A stretch of DNA of 64,000 nt, taken from NCBI RefSeq assembly GCF_012273015.1, contig NZ_CP050954.1, positions 1,488,001 through 1,552,000 of the forward strand, in the 5' to 3' direction. A model generated the notes under the pieces. It searched no databases. It was not told the origin of the DNA and saw only the letters and a list, made by a program, of their open reading frames with translations. Both the position numbers and the translations under genes were made by a program. Origin of the DNA: Hymenobacter sp. BT18. Its GTDB lineage: Bacteria > Bacteroidota > Bacteroidia > Cytophagales > Hymenobacteraceae. This document shows positions 26,203 to 34,029 of the stretch, piece after piece. The first letter of the stretch is position 1, and each line of letters starts with the position of its first letter.

Positions 26203-26607
26203 CTACAGGGTCAGCAAGGGCTGGCCATCCAGCGCGAAAAGCAGGTAAAAAGCCAGGCAGAGTAACCAGGGAAGGAAGGTGAACAGGTGAAACAGCCCAC
26301 AAAGCATCAGCACCCCAAGATGCTTTAGCTCCAGGCTGGCGGGCCGCGTCGTCAGGTTGGCTCCCAATGGCCGGGTAGCTCCCAGAAACACCGCCAGATT
26401 TGCCAGTGGCACCCCCAGCAGCGCCCCTGGCCACCACACCCAGACCGCATTTTGAGTTGCGGTTGGCCACAGGTCTGGCAGCATCCACCACACCCAGAGC
26501 ACGGCGCCGGCTGCCACCAGCACGCTCAGGGCCCGGCCCGCCGACGGCAGAGCCAGTGGGCGGGGCTGATACCCCGACTTTAAAGCGTCTATTTGCAAAG
26601 GTTTCAT
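26203..26607 (-). CDS. Membrane protein of unknown function
   Basis: A 134-residue protein with a polar start (MKPLQIDALKSGYQPRP) and about four membrane helices (around 28-47, 56-76, 95-112 and 112-128). No motif is recognised. Its start codon is 15 bases downstream of the restored stop codon of the frameshifted paralogue, so the two are probably in one transcript. Confidence 0.55.
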   Translation of the reverse strand: MKPLQIDALKSGYQPRPLALPSAGRALSVLVAAGAVLWVWWMLPDLWPTATQNAVWVWWPGALLGVPLANLAVFLGATRPLGANLTTRPASLELKHLGVLMLCGLFHLFTFLPWLLCLAFYLLFALDGQPLLTL

Positions 26608-26621
26608 GGCCGAAAGCTGAC

Positions 26622-26862
26622 TTAGTAGCTGGCCAGCTTACTGCCCCCTTCCGGCGACCAAAGCACCAACAGGAAAAACATCAGGCCCAGTATATAGAAG
26701 CAGCAGCACACTGCTGAGTGGTACTACCCCCGTCAGCAGGCGCTGACGGCGGGAACCAGGGTCGGCGGCCCGCTCCTGCCAGGTGAGCAGCGTAGCCAGG
26801 GCCACAATGTCGCCGGCGCACACGAGCAGGCCTACCAGCGTAAGGGCAAATTGGAGGAACAT
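26622..26862 (-). pseudogene. Two-helix membrane protein, apparently frameshifted copy
   Basis: The frame from ATG 26862 reads MFLQFALTLVGLLVCAGDIVALATLLTWQER... and then, after LLLLY, turns into TGPDVFPVG and stops at 26638. In the other frame the same DNA encodes LGLMFFLLVLWSPEGGSKLASY and stops at 26622, which matches the end of the paralogue at 25826-26065 (LGLAFGLFVLWSPAGEAWAAQL). The switch is near 26691-26695, in a TATATA tract; adding one TA unit would restore a continuous protein of about 80 residues. This could be a real slippage mutation, phase-variable switching or a sequence error. The conservation of the downstream part argues for a recent event. Confidence 0.6.
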
Positions 26863-26922
26863 GGAAGGAGGAGTTGCAGAAGTAAATAGAGCTGACGGAA
26901 AAGTTCAGGCTATGATTAGCCA

Positions 26923-28533
26923 CTACAGCGCCTGATAAGCCTGCCAATCGGCCCAGGTGTAGCTGGGCCAGTGGCGTTGCTGCTGTTGCGCCCTAAACTG
27001 CCGGAGGCGCTTGTGCAGGCGCGTACGGGCATCAGCCTCACTCAGGAACTGGTGCGTGCCGTCGTAGATTTCGTGCTGGAGCTGGTGCTGGCCTAGCTCC
27101 CCCTCGTGCGCAACCAGCGTAGGCAGCACCCGGTCGGGCATGGCCAGCAGAAAGCCATAGTCCACGTTGCGCAGCGCCGGGCGCAGGTTGTAGCGCGCTA
27201 TCCATACCTCCCAGTTGCCGGCCGCCAGCAGCAGCAGTGCGGCGTAGGCCGCCAGGCTATTGAGGCGCACCAGGGAGAAAGCCGAGCGGCGCTGCCAGAT
27301 CTTCAGCAGCAAGGTGCCGAGCCCAAACAGTACCAGCAGCAGGAAAAAGCACACGCCCAGCCGCTTGTAGGCTAGTCCCGTGTACAGGATATAGTAGTAG
27401 TTGCGCAGCCCCACCGAAACGGCCAGCACGGCATTTTGCAGCACCCACACCGTGGCCAGCACCCGCAGCAGCGGCAAACCGGGCCGGTAGAAATTGAGGT
27501 TGCGGCGAAAAAACCACAACAGAATGCTCATAGCCACCAGAATGCTGAAAATAAGTACGTAAGTACCCTCATGCACGAATTGCGTGAGGTCGAAGCCCGG
27601 TTCCCGCACAAATCCAAACCAGATCCAGTTCACGTCAATGATATTGACGACCAGCAGCAGCACATTCACGAGCCCCAGCAGGCCTGCCGCTACCAGAAAC
27701 TCCTTGCGCAGGTCGAGGCTACCACGCTCCTGCCGCCGAAAATCGGGCCGGCGCACACTGAAAGACGCCACTTGGTCGCGCTTGCGCTGCACAAACTCCC
27801 CGAAGCGCGACTCCCGATCCGCGAAATAGTGCACGGGCACGAAAAGCAGCACCGCCGCCGTGAGAGCCAGCCCCGCCACGAAAAAGAGCACATGAGCCAA
27901 CGAAAAACGGCTAAATAACGCCACCAGCCACTCGCTCAGCGCATACAGGGCCCGCTCCGACAGGGCTTCGTACTGGGGGTTGGCTACCACGAAGAGTACG
28001 TGGAACAGGAATAGGGTTATAAGAGGCACTACCAGGAGCCGGGCATAAAACCAGAAGCGCCCAAGCTGCCCACTCACATTGGTGGGCATCCGCACCAGCG
28101 TGGGCAAAGCCATAAGCACATGCGCCGCGTTGGCCAGGGCCGTCAGCAGGGCATTGCTCACCAGCCGCAAGTGGGGCTGATTTAAGTAGCCAAGCCAGCC
28201 TGCTAAGGAAACCCAGCAGGCCAAAATGGCTGCCCCCGAGCCATACCAGGCCACCAGCCCGGCGCTGCCCAAAGTGCCCAGCAACAATAGCCAGGCATAC
28301 CCCGAGCGCCACTGCGGGGCGTAGTGCGGCCGTCCGGCCGCCGTGGCCAGCACCACAACCACAGTGTAGAGCAACATATTGAGGCCGGCCCGCTCCTGCC
28401 AGAACAGCAAATCAAATAGCAGGGCCCCAACCGGCAGAGCCAGCTTTTGCAGGGTTGTCAGCACCAGTTTTGATGGGGCAGCTTCGTTGGGAGTAGCCGC
28501 GGGATTAAGCAAGGACGTAGGGTACATAAGCAA
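26923..28533 (-). CDS. DUF4153/DUF4173-type multi-pass membrane protein
   Basis: A 536-residue polytopic membrane protein with about ten hydrophobic helices in the first 380 residues, then a soluble C-terminal region (about 440-536). The N-terminal LALPVGALLFDLLFWQERAGLN and the central LVVPLITLFLFHVLFVVANPQYEALS segment resemble the DUF4173/DUF4153 family, whose role is unknown. The C-terminal part contains SLAAYAALLLLAAGNWEVWIARYNL, where a tyrosine-rich stretch precedes a helical tail (SEADARTRLHKRLRQF). A palindromic operator-like site lies 27 bases upstream and is shared with the regulator operon, so the winged-helix protein probably controls this gene. Confidence 0.75.
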   Translation of the reverse strand: MLMYPTSLLNPAATPNEAAPSKLVLTTLQKLALPVGALLFDLLFWQERAGLNMLLYTVVVVLATAAGRPHYAPQWRSGYAWLLLLGTLGSAGLVAWYGSGAAILACWVSLAGWLGYLNQPHLRLVSNALLTALANAAHVLMALPTLVRMPTNVSGQLGRFWFYARLLVVPLITLFLFHVLFVVANPQYEALSERALYALSEWLVALFSRFSLAHVLFFVAGLALTAAVLLFVPVHYFADRESRFGEFVQRKRDQVASFSVRRPDFRRQERGSLDLRKEFLVAAGLLGLVNVLLLVVNIIDVNWIWFGFVREPGFDLTQFVHEGTYVLIFSILVAMSILLWFFRRNLNFYRPGLPLLRVLATVWVLQNAVLAVSVGLRNYYYILYTGLAYKRLGVCFFLLLVLFGLGTLLLKIWQRRSAFSLVRLNSLAAYAALLLLAAGNWEVWIARYNLRPALRNVDYGFLLAMPDRVLPTLVAHEGELGQHQLQHEIYDGTHQFLSEADARTRLHKRLRQFRAQQQQRHWPSYTWADWQAYQAL

Positions 28534-28552
28534 CCGTGTCGGGTTTAGATAT

Positions 28553-28576
28553 TAAAAGTACTTTGTATTACAAAGT
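28553..28576 (-). promoter_or_regulatory. Palindromic operator, copy 1
   Basis: TAAAAGTACTTTGT-A-TTACAAAG on the plus strand contains the perfect 17-base palindrome ACTTTGTA-T-TACAAAGT (28560-28576). The 23-base block differs at one position from the copy at 29601-29623 and sits about 20 bases before the DUF4173-type gene. Its minus-strand orientation relative to the gene is the same as in copy 2. Confidence 0.6.
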
Positions 28577-28592
28577 TTAAAGACAAAAAAAT

Positions 28593-28892
28593 TTAGCTGC
28601 CGCTACGCAACAGCTTTTCCAGGGCTAGCAGATGCGCCTGAAACGCCTCTTTCCCTTCCGCAGACGCGGCGTAAGTGGTATTCGGCTTTTTACCCACAAA
28701 CTGCTTGCTGACGGCTACATAGCCGGCCTTCTCCAGGGCTGCCACGTGGCTGGCCAGGTTACCATCAGTCAAGTCGAGAGCTTCTTTCAGCTCCGTGAAG
28801 CTCACAACTTCATTCGCCATGAGCACGGCCATGACGCCCAGCCGTACGCGGTGGTCGAAAGCCTTATTGAGCGTGTGAATGAGGTGTTTCAA
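28593..28892 (-). CDS. Winged-helix transcriptional regulator
   Basis: The 99-residue protein is a single winged-helix domain of the MarR/ArsR-like or HTH_34 type. The helix-turn-helix reads SFTELKEALDLTDGNLASHVAALEKAGY, followed by the wing VSKQFVGKKPNTTYAAS and a C-terminal dimer helix (AFQAHLLALEKLLR). No ligand-binding domain or metal motif is seen. Its TTG start (28892) follows the membrane-protein gene at 28959 by 66 bases. Two nearly identical palindromes flank its locus and are the likely binding sites, giving autoregulation and control of the DUF4173-type gene. Confidence 0.85.
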   Translation of the reverse strand: MKHLIHTLNKAFDHRVRLGVMAVLMANEVVSFTELKEALDLTDGNLASHVAALEKAGYVAVSKQFVGKKPNTTYAASAEGKEAFQAHLLALEKLLRSGS

Positions 28893-28958
28893 GGAGTTGA
28901 TATTCGGGGCTGTAACAGCGCCCTATGAAATAGAAAAGGAAGGTGTGATGCGGCGGAC

Positions 28959-29597
28959 TTACCGCTCGTAGCGTGAGTACATCAGCAAGCCGTAGCCAAT
29001 ATGCCCCAGCCCAAAACCGAGGGCAAACATAAGCAGGCCGGCGCCAGGCAGCGCAATGGTCACCAGGCCCAGCACTATTTGAGTGAGCCCCAACCAGCGG
29101 ATTTCGTCCAGGGTATACTTGCTGGCATTGAGCAACGCCAGGCCGTAGAACACCAACAGCCCAGGTACTACCAGGCTGGTAGCGCCCTGCCAGTACAAGG
29201 CCAGGCAAAATACCCCACCCGCCACCAAAGGTATAGCCAGGCTCAGCGCCAGGCGCTGCGCCAGGGCCCCCCAAAGCTGTTGCCCGGCCGCCCGCGCCCG
29301 CCGAATGGTGAAGAAACAGGCTACCACCAGCGCGGCTACCACCATGCCGCCAGCCAGTAGTACTAGGAACGGCAACAGGCGCAGCCGCTCCGAGGCCGTA
29401 CTCTCCAGCAGGTGCAGAAAGCCCCCCGGGCCGTACTCCCCGCGCAGATACCAGTGCCCGATGCCCGCCCCAGCCAACGCCACGAGCCCCGCTCCCACGC
29501 CCGATAACCCGCTCAACGAAATAAAGCGGGAGGAGCGCTCCATAATGGTGCGTATTTCCGTGAGCTGGGCCAGCGGGTCGACAGTAGGCTTCATCAT
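28959..29597 (-). CDS. Membrane protein, first gene of the regulator operon
   Basis: The 212-residue protein has a short soluble N-terminus (MMKPTVDPLAQLTEIRTIMERSSRFISLSG) and six predicted membrane helices (about 31-50, 74-95, 110-128, 134-150, 165-185 and 185-205). Proteins of this type next to small winged-helix regulators are common in Bacteroidota, but I know no function. It is probably transcribed with the regulator from a promoter overlapping the palindrome 4 bases upstream of its start codon. A second ATG at 29594 could also serve as start. Confidence 0.65.
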   Translation of the reverse strand: MMKPTVDPLAQLTEIRTIMERSSRFISLSGLSGVGAGLVALAGAGIGHWYLRGEYGPGGFLHLLESTASERLRLLPFLVLLAGGMVVAALVVACFFTIRRARAAGQQLWGALAQRLALSLAIPLVAGGVFCLALYWQGATSLVVPGLLVFYGLALLNASKYTLDEIRWLGLTQIVLGLVTIALPGAGLLMFALGFGLGHIGYGLLMYSRYER

Positions 29598-29600
29598 AAA

Positions 29601-29623
29601 TAAAAGTACTTTGTCTTACAAAG
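29601..29623 (-). promoter_or_regulatory. Palindromic operator, copy 2
   Basis: This 23-base block reads TAAAAGTACTTTGT-C-TTACAAAG and is identical to the copy at 28553-28575 except for one base. The half-sites CTTTGT and ACAAAG are intact. It ends 4 bases before the first ATG of the membrane-protein gene, so a bound regulator would block transcription or translation initiation. Confidence 0.6.
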
Positions 29624-29826
29624 CAAGAGGTAATTCTTGAAAATTCCAACCTTTCCCGGATTTTCTCCCTAATGGACGGCCGGTGCAAAGGCTGTAACGG
29701 GGAAAGCAAGCCAATAACGCAATATTCCCGTCCGGTTTCCTTCTCTTTTCTCAATCCTGCTCTTACCGGATGTACGTATACTCGCCCGCTCAGCCGCACT
29801 GCTGATGCCGATTTTCAGTTTTTTCG

Positions 29827-30621
29827 ATGCGCATTCGCCTGCAACTATTTGAATTTGAGGATCTGGCTTGGTTTCCGGTCGTCGTGCGGGCCGGCATGAT
29901 GGACTATCTGCGCTTCATGATTACGCATTTGCACACCTACCGTCCCATCGTTCCGCTGTTGGCCGAAGGCATGCGCCGCACCCAGCAAACCCAGGTGCTG
30001 GAGCTGTGCGCCGGGGCAGGTGGCGGCGCCGAGGACGTGCTGGCCGCCCTGCACGCGGCTGGTATGCCGGCCGCCCGCATCCAGCTCACCGACTTATACC
30101 CGCAGTCGGCCGCCTGGACGCATGTGCGTACCCAAACCCAGGGTGCCATCAGCTTCGAGCCACAAGCCGTTGATGCGCTACAGGTGCCGGCTGACCTGGA
30201 AGGGTTCCGGGCAGTGTTTTCGGCTTTTCACCACTTCCCCCCTTCTGCCGCCGAAGCGTTGCTGCGCAACGCAGTGGAGGCGGGCCGCGGCATTGGCGTA
30301 TTCGAGGGCGCAGCCAAGCACTGGCTGGAACTGGTGCTGGCCTGCACAGTGCTGCCGCTAGCCCAGCTGTGCATCACGCCGTTTATCCGACCTTTTCGCC
30401 TTAGCCGCCTGGTTTTTACTTACCTGCTGCCGCTTATCCCGCTGTGTACTATCTGGGATGGGTGCGTTTCGATCCTCCGGATGTACCCACCCGAGGACCT
30501 GCTGGCCCTGGCCCATCGGGCCGACCCCACCGGACGCTACCAATGGCAGGCGGGCAAGGTGCGCCACCGCTGGGGGCCCCGGGTAACCTACCTGATAGGC
30601 TGGCCGCAGTCTGTGGCGTAA
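29827..30621 (+). CDS. Class I SAM-dependent methyltransferase-like protein
   Basis: The 264-residue protein has a Rossmann-type motif I (QVLELCAGAGGGAEDVLAAL), a motif II acidic residue in IQLTDLYPQ, and a DxF-like later strand (FRAVFSAFHHFPP). The C-terminal third is unusual: a hydrophobic segment (LELVLACTVLPLAQLCITPFI) and LLPLIPLCTIWDGCVSILR suggest membrane association. The substrate is unknown. It is divergent from the regulator operon and lies just upstream of a UbiA gene, so a quinone or isoprenoid pathway is possible, but this is inference only. Confidence 0.75.
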   Translation: MRIRLQLFEFEDLAWFPVVVRAGMMDYLRFMITHLHTYRPIVPLLAEGMRRTQQTQVLELCAGAGGGAEDVLAALHAAGMPAARIQLTDLYPQSAAWTHVRTQTQGAISFEPQAVDALQVPADLEGFRAVFSAFHHFPPSAAEALLRNAVEAGRGIGVFEGAAKHWLELVLACTVLPLAQLCITPFIRPFRLSRLVFTYLLPLIPLCTIWDGCVSILRMYPPEDLLALAHRADPTGRYQWQAGKVRHRWGPRVTYLIGWPQSVA

Positions 30622-30677
30622 GCCGTAGCTTGCCGGAGGTTTTTCCGCTTAGGTAGATTCGTTTGTCAGCTAGTCCC

Positions 30678-31553
30678 ATGTCCGTTGCTGCTTACCGCCG
30701 TGCGCTGCCGCTGCTGCGTATTCCGTTTTCCGTGTACCTGATGCCGGTGTACTGGTTTGGGCTAAGCGCCCTGCGGGAGCCATTCAGCGTGGGGCGGGCG
30801 TTGGCCGTGTTCCTCCTCATCCATGGGCTGGTATACCCGGCCTCCAACGGATACAACTCCTACTACGACCGTGACGAGGGCAGCATTGGTGGGCTGAAAC
30901 ATCCGCCCAAAGTGTCGCAGGAGCTCATTCACCTCGTCTGGCTATTCGATGCGGCCGCCGTTGCCGGGGCCTTCTGGCTGCGGTGGGAGTTTGGCGTATT
31001 GGTGGTGGTGTACCTGCTGGTTTCGAAGGCGTATAGCTACGAGGGCATCCGCCTGAAAAAATACCCGCTCCTGAGCACGGGGGTGGTTATTCTTTTTCAG
31101 GGGGCTTTTACTTTCTGGATGACGCAGGTAGGCGTAGGGGCTACTTCCCAGGCGCTGTTCGAGCCGACTAATTGCCTGCTGGCACTGGTCAGCAGCATCT
31201 TTCTCTGCGGCTCTTACCCGCTCACCCAGGTGTACCAGCACGCCGAAGATGCCCGGCGTGGCGACTACACGCTCAGTCTGCGGCTGGGTATCCGGGGCAC
31301 TTTTGTATTTGCAGGGGTGAGTTTACTGCTGGGGGCGGCTTTGCTGGCGGTGGTGTACTGGTGGCGGGCCGAGCTCCTGCACCTGCTGCTGTTTGTTGTT
31401 GCTACCGGCCCGGTAGTAGCCCTGTTCAGTCGTTGGGCTTACCAGGTGTGGGCCTCCCCCGAAGCCGCCGACTTCGAGCATACCATGCAGATGAACCAGG
31501 TGTCGTCGCTGTGCATGAGTGCGGCCTTTATTGCTATTCTGTTGTGGCCTTAG
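30678..31553 (+). CDS. UbiA-family prenyltransferase
   Basis: A 291-residue polytopic enzyme with about eight membrane helices. The aspartate-rich motif is NGYNSYYDRDEGSIGG near residue 55-70 (NxxxDxxxD type), and the second is represented by YQHAEDARRGDYT, both on cytosolic loops. UbiA enzymes attach polyprenyl groups to aromatic acceptors in quinone, heme O or chlorophyll-type pathways; the acceptor here cannot be told. The ATG at 30678 was preferred over the TTG at 30663. The methyltransferase gene upstream may be a partner. Confidence 0.85.
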   Translation: MSVAAYRRALPLLRIPFSVYLMPVYWFGLSALREPFSVGRALAVFLLIHGLVYPASNGYNSYYDRDEGSIGGLKHPPKVSQELIHLVWLFDAAAVAGAFWLRWEFGVLVVVYLLVSKAYSYEGIRLKKYPLLSTGVVILFQGAFTFWMTQVGVGATSQALFEPTNCLLALVSSIFLCGSYPLTQVYQHAEDARRGDYTLSLRLGIRGTFVFAGVSLLLGAALLAVVYWWRAELLHLLLFVVATGPVVALFSRWAYQVWASPEAADFEHTMQMNQVSSLCMSAAFIAILLWP

Positions 31554-31623
31554 AGTCGTGCCTGTAGCTAACCCCTCAGCCGTTGTTGCGTACGCTGTCC
31601 AGGTTAAGTTCACTTTACTTGCG

Positions 31624-32229
31624 ATGCGCACTCTTCTTCTCGTACTGCCCACGCTCCTGCTGGCAGCCTGCTCGGGCCCCGCTTCCGAGCAAACGTCCTC
31701 AACCACGAGCCCGAACCCGACCGAACCCCTGGATACTACCCGGGCCCCGAGCATATCGGCCCAGGCCGACACGCTGAAAGTTGTGCGCCACCGGCACGAC
31801 TTTTCTTCCCCGGGCCACCCAGACCTGTTCATGCTCGCCCTCCGCGGCACCGACCTGACCACGGGCGAAGCCACTTTCACCATCACGGCCGCCGACGGCA
31901 CGACCATCTTTCGCGAAGTGCTGCAAGCGGCCGATCTGGAAGCCTCGCTAGTGTATAGCATGACGGGGCCCACCGCTTCCAAGGCTGAACGGGAAGCTTT
32001 TATCCGAAAAAGAATGGACGAGTTTTTCGCGGATAAACAGTTCGGGAAGCCTGCGGCAGCAGCCACGGAAGCCGCCCCAGCCGACACTGACCAGGCTGCC
32101 TGGGAAGACCTGCGCAAGCGTCCGGATGCCGTGTACTTCCGCTACCTGGTAGGCAAGGAAGAGCAGCGCCGCATAGCCTGGTCGCCGCTGCGCAAGCAGG
32201 TTGTGCGCTTGCCCAGCACGGGCGGTTAA
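31624..32229 (+). CDS. Predicted lipoprotein of unknown function
   Basis: The 201-residue protein has a lipobox LLLAAC (Cys about residue 17) after MRTLLLVLPTLL. A Ser/Thr/Pro-rich linker leads to a beta-rich domain (about 50-115; FMLALRGTDLTTGEATFTIT) and an Ala/Glu-rich end with LRKRPDAVYFRYLVGKEEQRRIAW. No known family was recognised. A TACTTG sequence just before the start is too poor to call as a promoter. Confidence 0.65.
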   Translation: MRTLLLVLPTLLLAACSGPASEQTSSTTSPNPTEPLDTTRAPSISAQADTLKVVRHRHDFSSPGHPDLFMLALRGTDLTTGEATFTITAADGTTIFREVLQAADLEASLVYSMTGPTASKAEREAFIRKRMDEFFADKQFGKPAAAATEAAPADTDQAAWEDLRKRPDAVYFRYLVGKEEQRRIAWSPLRKQVVRLPSTGG

Positions 32230-32247
32230 GCAAGGCTCGTGGCGGGC

Positions 32248-32907
32248 CTACTCCGCGGCTTGCGCCAGGGCTTGCTGGATACCGTCGAGGAGGGTGGCAT
32301 AGGGTTGGTAGCCCCGCGCCAGCACGTAGCCCTGGGAGCCTACCCGCAGGATGCACATGGGAAAGCCCTGCACCCCCAGGCGAGCTACGGCTGCAAACTC
32401 CTGCTGCACGGCCTGCCGGCTGGTGGGCAGCTCCCACCGAAGCAAAAACTCTGGCCAGCTTACGCCCAGCTTCGTGACCAGGGGCTCATAGGTGTTGAGT
32501 AGATTTAGGTCCTGCCCATCTTGAAACAAGGCTTCCTGCACGGCATGTGCAAAATTCACGGCCTGCTCCCGCTCATCCAGCTGCCGAAAAACCGCCAGTG
32601 CGCGGCTGGGCGGCTCCGAATCCTGCACCTGCTGGCCCTGCTCCCCCACAGCTTGAAAAGCTTCCCCGAACGAGGCACCCGTTACCTGGCTTACCTGCTG
32701 CATAGCCTGGCTTATGTAGGGCCATGCGCTGCCAATGGGGCCCACATCCTCGCCGGTTATCATTCCGCCGCTGAGAATGGTTACGTGCAGCTGCCCGGCC
32801 AGCGTGCCCTGAATCTGCTGCACCACGGGCGTCATGCCATAGCACCAGCCGCAGAGGGGGTCGAAGAGGTAAAGAAGCTCGGGTAAATCAGGGGTGGACG
32901 AAGGCAT
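32248..32907 (-). CDS. DsbA-family thioredoxin-fold protein
   Basis: The 219-residue protein has the thioredoxin-fold start ELLYLFDPLCGWCYGMTPVVQQI with a CGWC motif (Cys19-Cys22) and the cis-proline region VQGFPMCIL near residue 180. The insert between them is helical, as in the FrnE/DsbA and 2-hydroxychromene isomerase group. There is no signal peptide, so it is probably cytoplasmic and its exact substrate is open: a dithiol oxidoreductase or a glutathione-dependent isomerase. It is convergent with the lipoprotein gene and divergent from the transglutaminase-like gene. Confidence 0.85.
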   Translation of the reverse strand: MPSSTPDLPELLYLFDPLCGWCYGMTPVVQQIQGTLAGQLHVTILSGGMITGEDVGPIGSAWPYISQAMQQVSQVTGASFGEAFQAVGEQGQQVQDSEPPSRALAVFRQLDEREQAVNFAHAVQEALFQDGQDLNLLNTYEPLVTKLGVSWPEFLLRWELPTSRQAVQQEFAAVARLGVQGFPMCILRVGSQGYVLARGYQPYATLLDGIQQALAQAAE

Positions 32908-32993
32908 AAGAACTGCGAAAAGAAAGAAGCGCTTGATTTCGGGATAACCAGCAGCAAAGATACTCGGGCCACCTGAAGCTAGCGGGAAGCTCA

Positions 32994-33021
32994 GCTATAG
33001 AACTTCTTATAGTTCTATAGC
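32994..33021. promoter_or_regulatory. Perfect palindrome in a divergent intergenic region
   Basis: GCTATAGAACT pairs with AGTTCTATAGC around a 6-base loop. It is 87 bases upstream of the DsbA-like gene and lies in the divergent region before the transglutaminase-like gene. Its symmetry fits an operator or a small hairpin; it has no T run to suggest a terminator. Confidence 0.45.
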
Positions 33022-33052
33022 ACTCTTTTCATACAAAAACAGTTGAGGGACC

Positions 33053-33068
33053 AAGCCGGATCCGGCTT
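33053..33068. promoter_or_regulatory. Second perfect palindrome in the same region
   Basis: AAGCCGGATCCGGCTT is a perfect 16-base palindrome without a loop, 32 bases from the first palindrome. A TT-rich stretch follows. Either a protein-binding site or part of the 5' leader. Confidence 0.4.
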
Positions 33069-33100
33069 TTCCCGCCCAGCCAAAAATGCGGGATCAGGTA

Positions 33101-33108
33101 TACGTTTG
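33101..33108 (+). promoter_or_regulatory. Candidate -7 promoter element for the transglutaminase-like gene
   Basis: TACGTTTG matches TAnnTTTG, 75 bases before the ATG at 33183. No TTG lies at the usual -33 spacing. Confidence 0.35.
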
Positions 33109-33182
33109 CCAATTCTTCGCGTTGAAGGCAGAGCAACACCTTCAATTTCCCTTCCTATTCGTTTCTTTTCTACATAGTGTCT

Positions 33183-33950
33183 ATGTCACAAGCAACTTTG
33201 GGAACGTCCCAATCACCTGCCATTGGCAAGCGGCCGAAGCGTTTGCGTTGGCTGATGGCAGGCGTCGCGTTCCTGGTTTTGTTACTGCTCTTGCTTCGCT
33301 TTTATAACGTTGAGAAAAAGGTAACCCAAGAGGACCAGCGGTACATTAGCTTCCTGCTGAAAGACACGCCTGTAACCCGCGCCGATGCCATGAGTTACGA
33401 GCAGCAATTGGCTTTTCTGCACGCGGCCCAGGTGTCCATCCTCTCCCACTCTACTACCGGCATCCCTATCCCCTACAATCAGGCCCGGGAGCCGAAGAAC
33501 CTATTTTTGCTGAACTCCGGCATCTGCTACGACCGAAGCCGGGTGTTGGAGAAAATCTTTATGAACGCCGGTTTTACTACCCGGCATGTGGCGTTGTACG
33601 CCCAGGACCCGGGTGCCTCGGCTCTCGAAAAAATTCCGTTGCTGGAGGTGGCCAGTCACGCTACCACCGAAGTATTGACCAAGCGCGGCTGGCTGGTGGT
33701 TGACTCCAACAACCCCTGGCTGGCGGTGGACGGGCAGCGGCAGCCGTACTCCCTGGCCAGCATGAACGCGGTATTTGAGCAGAACCGCCAGATTCGCTGG
33801 CAGCACCCCCCGGCCGCGGGCTACGAAATATTCTACTCGCGGCCCAGCACCTTCATCTACGGACTGTATTCCCGCCACGGCCGGTTCTATCCGCCCTACA
33901 CCCCTGGCATTCCTGATTATAACTTACGAGAGCTGCTGTACAATTTTTAA
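33183..33950 (+). CDS. Membrane-anchored transglutaminase-like protein
   Basis: A 255-residue protein with a basic, polar N-terminus, one membrane helix (about 24-40) and a papain-like domain. A Cys-His-Asp triad can be proposed: Cys115 in SGICYDRSRVLEKIF, His159 in VASHATTEV and Asp174 in LVVDSNNPW, an arrangement of the transglutaminase/protease superfamily. The product is oriented with the catalytic domain outside the cytoplasm. Its substrate is unknown; candidates are peptide crosslinks or amide hydrolysis. The ATG at 33183 is chosen over a GTG 6 bases upstream. Confidence 0.75.
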   Translation: MSQATLGTSQSPAIGKRPKRLRWLMAGVAFLVLLLLLLRFYNVEKKVTQEDQRYISFLLKDTPVTRADAMSYEQQLAFLHAAQVSILSHSTTGIPIPYNQAREPKNLFLLNSGICYDRSRVLEKIFMNAGFTTRHVALYAQDPGASALEKIPLLEVASHATTEVLTKRGWLVVDSNNPWLAVDGQRQPYSLASMNAVFEQNRQIRWQHPPAAGYEIFYSRPSTFIYGLYSRHGRFYPPYTPGIPDYNLRELLYNF

Positions 33951-33959
33951 TACTCCGCC

Positions 33960-34023
33960 AGCTTCCCTTAAGCACAAAGACCCGCACCTGAATTGGTGCG
34001 GGTCTTTGTGCTTAAGGGAAGCT
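33960..34023. terminator. Very long bidirectional hairpin between the transglutaminase-like gene and rho
   Basis: A perfect 29-base inverted repeat (33960-33988 and 33995-34023) around the 6-base loop TGAATT. The stem contains CTTAAGCACAAAGACCCGC. Both convergent genes end within 10 bases of it. It is much longer than a normal intrinsic terminator, and no canonical T tract directly follows on the plus strand except TTTTT a few bases later. Confidence 0.85.
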
Positions 34024-34029
34024 AGGTTT

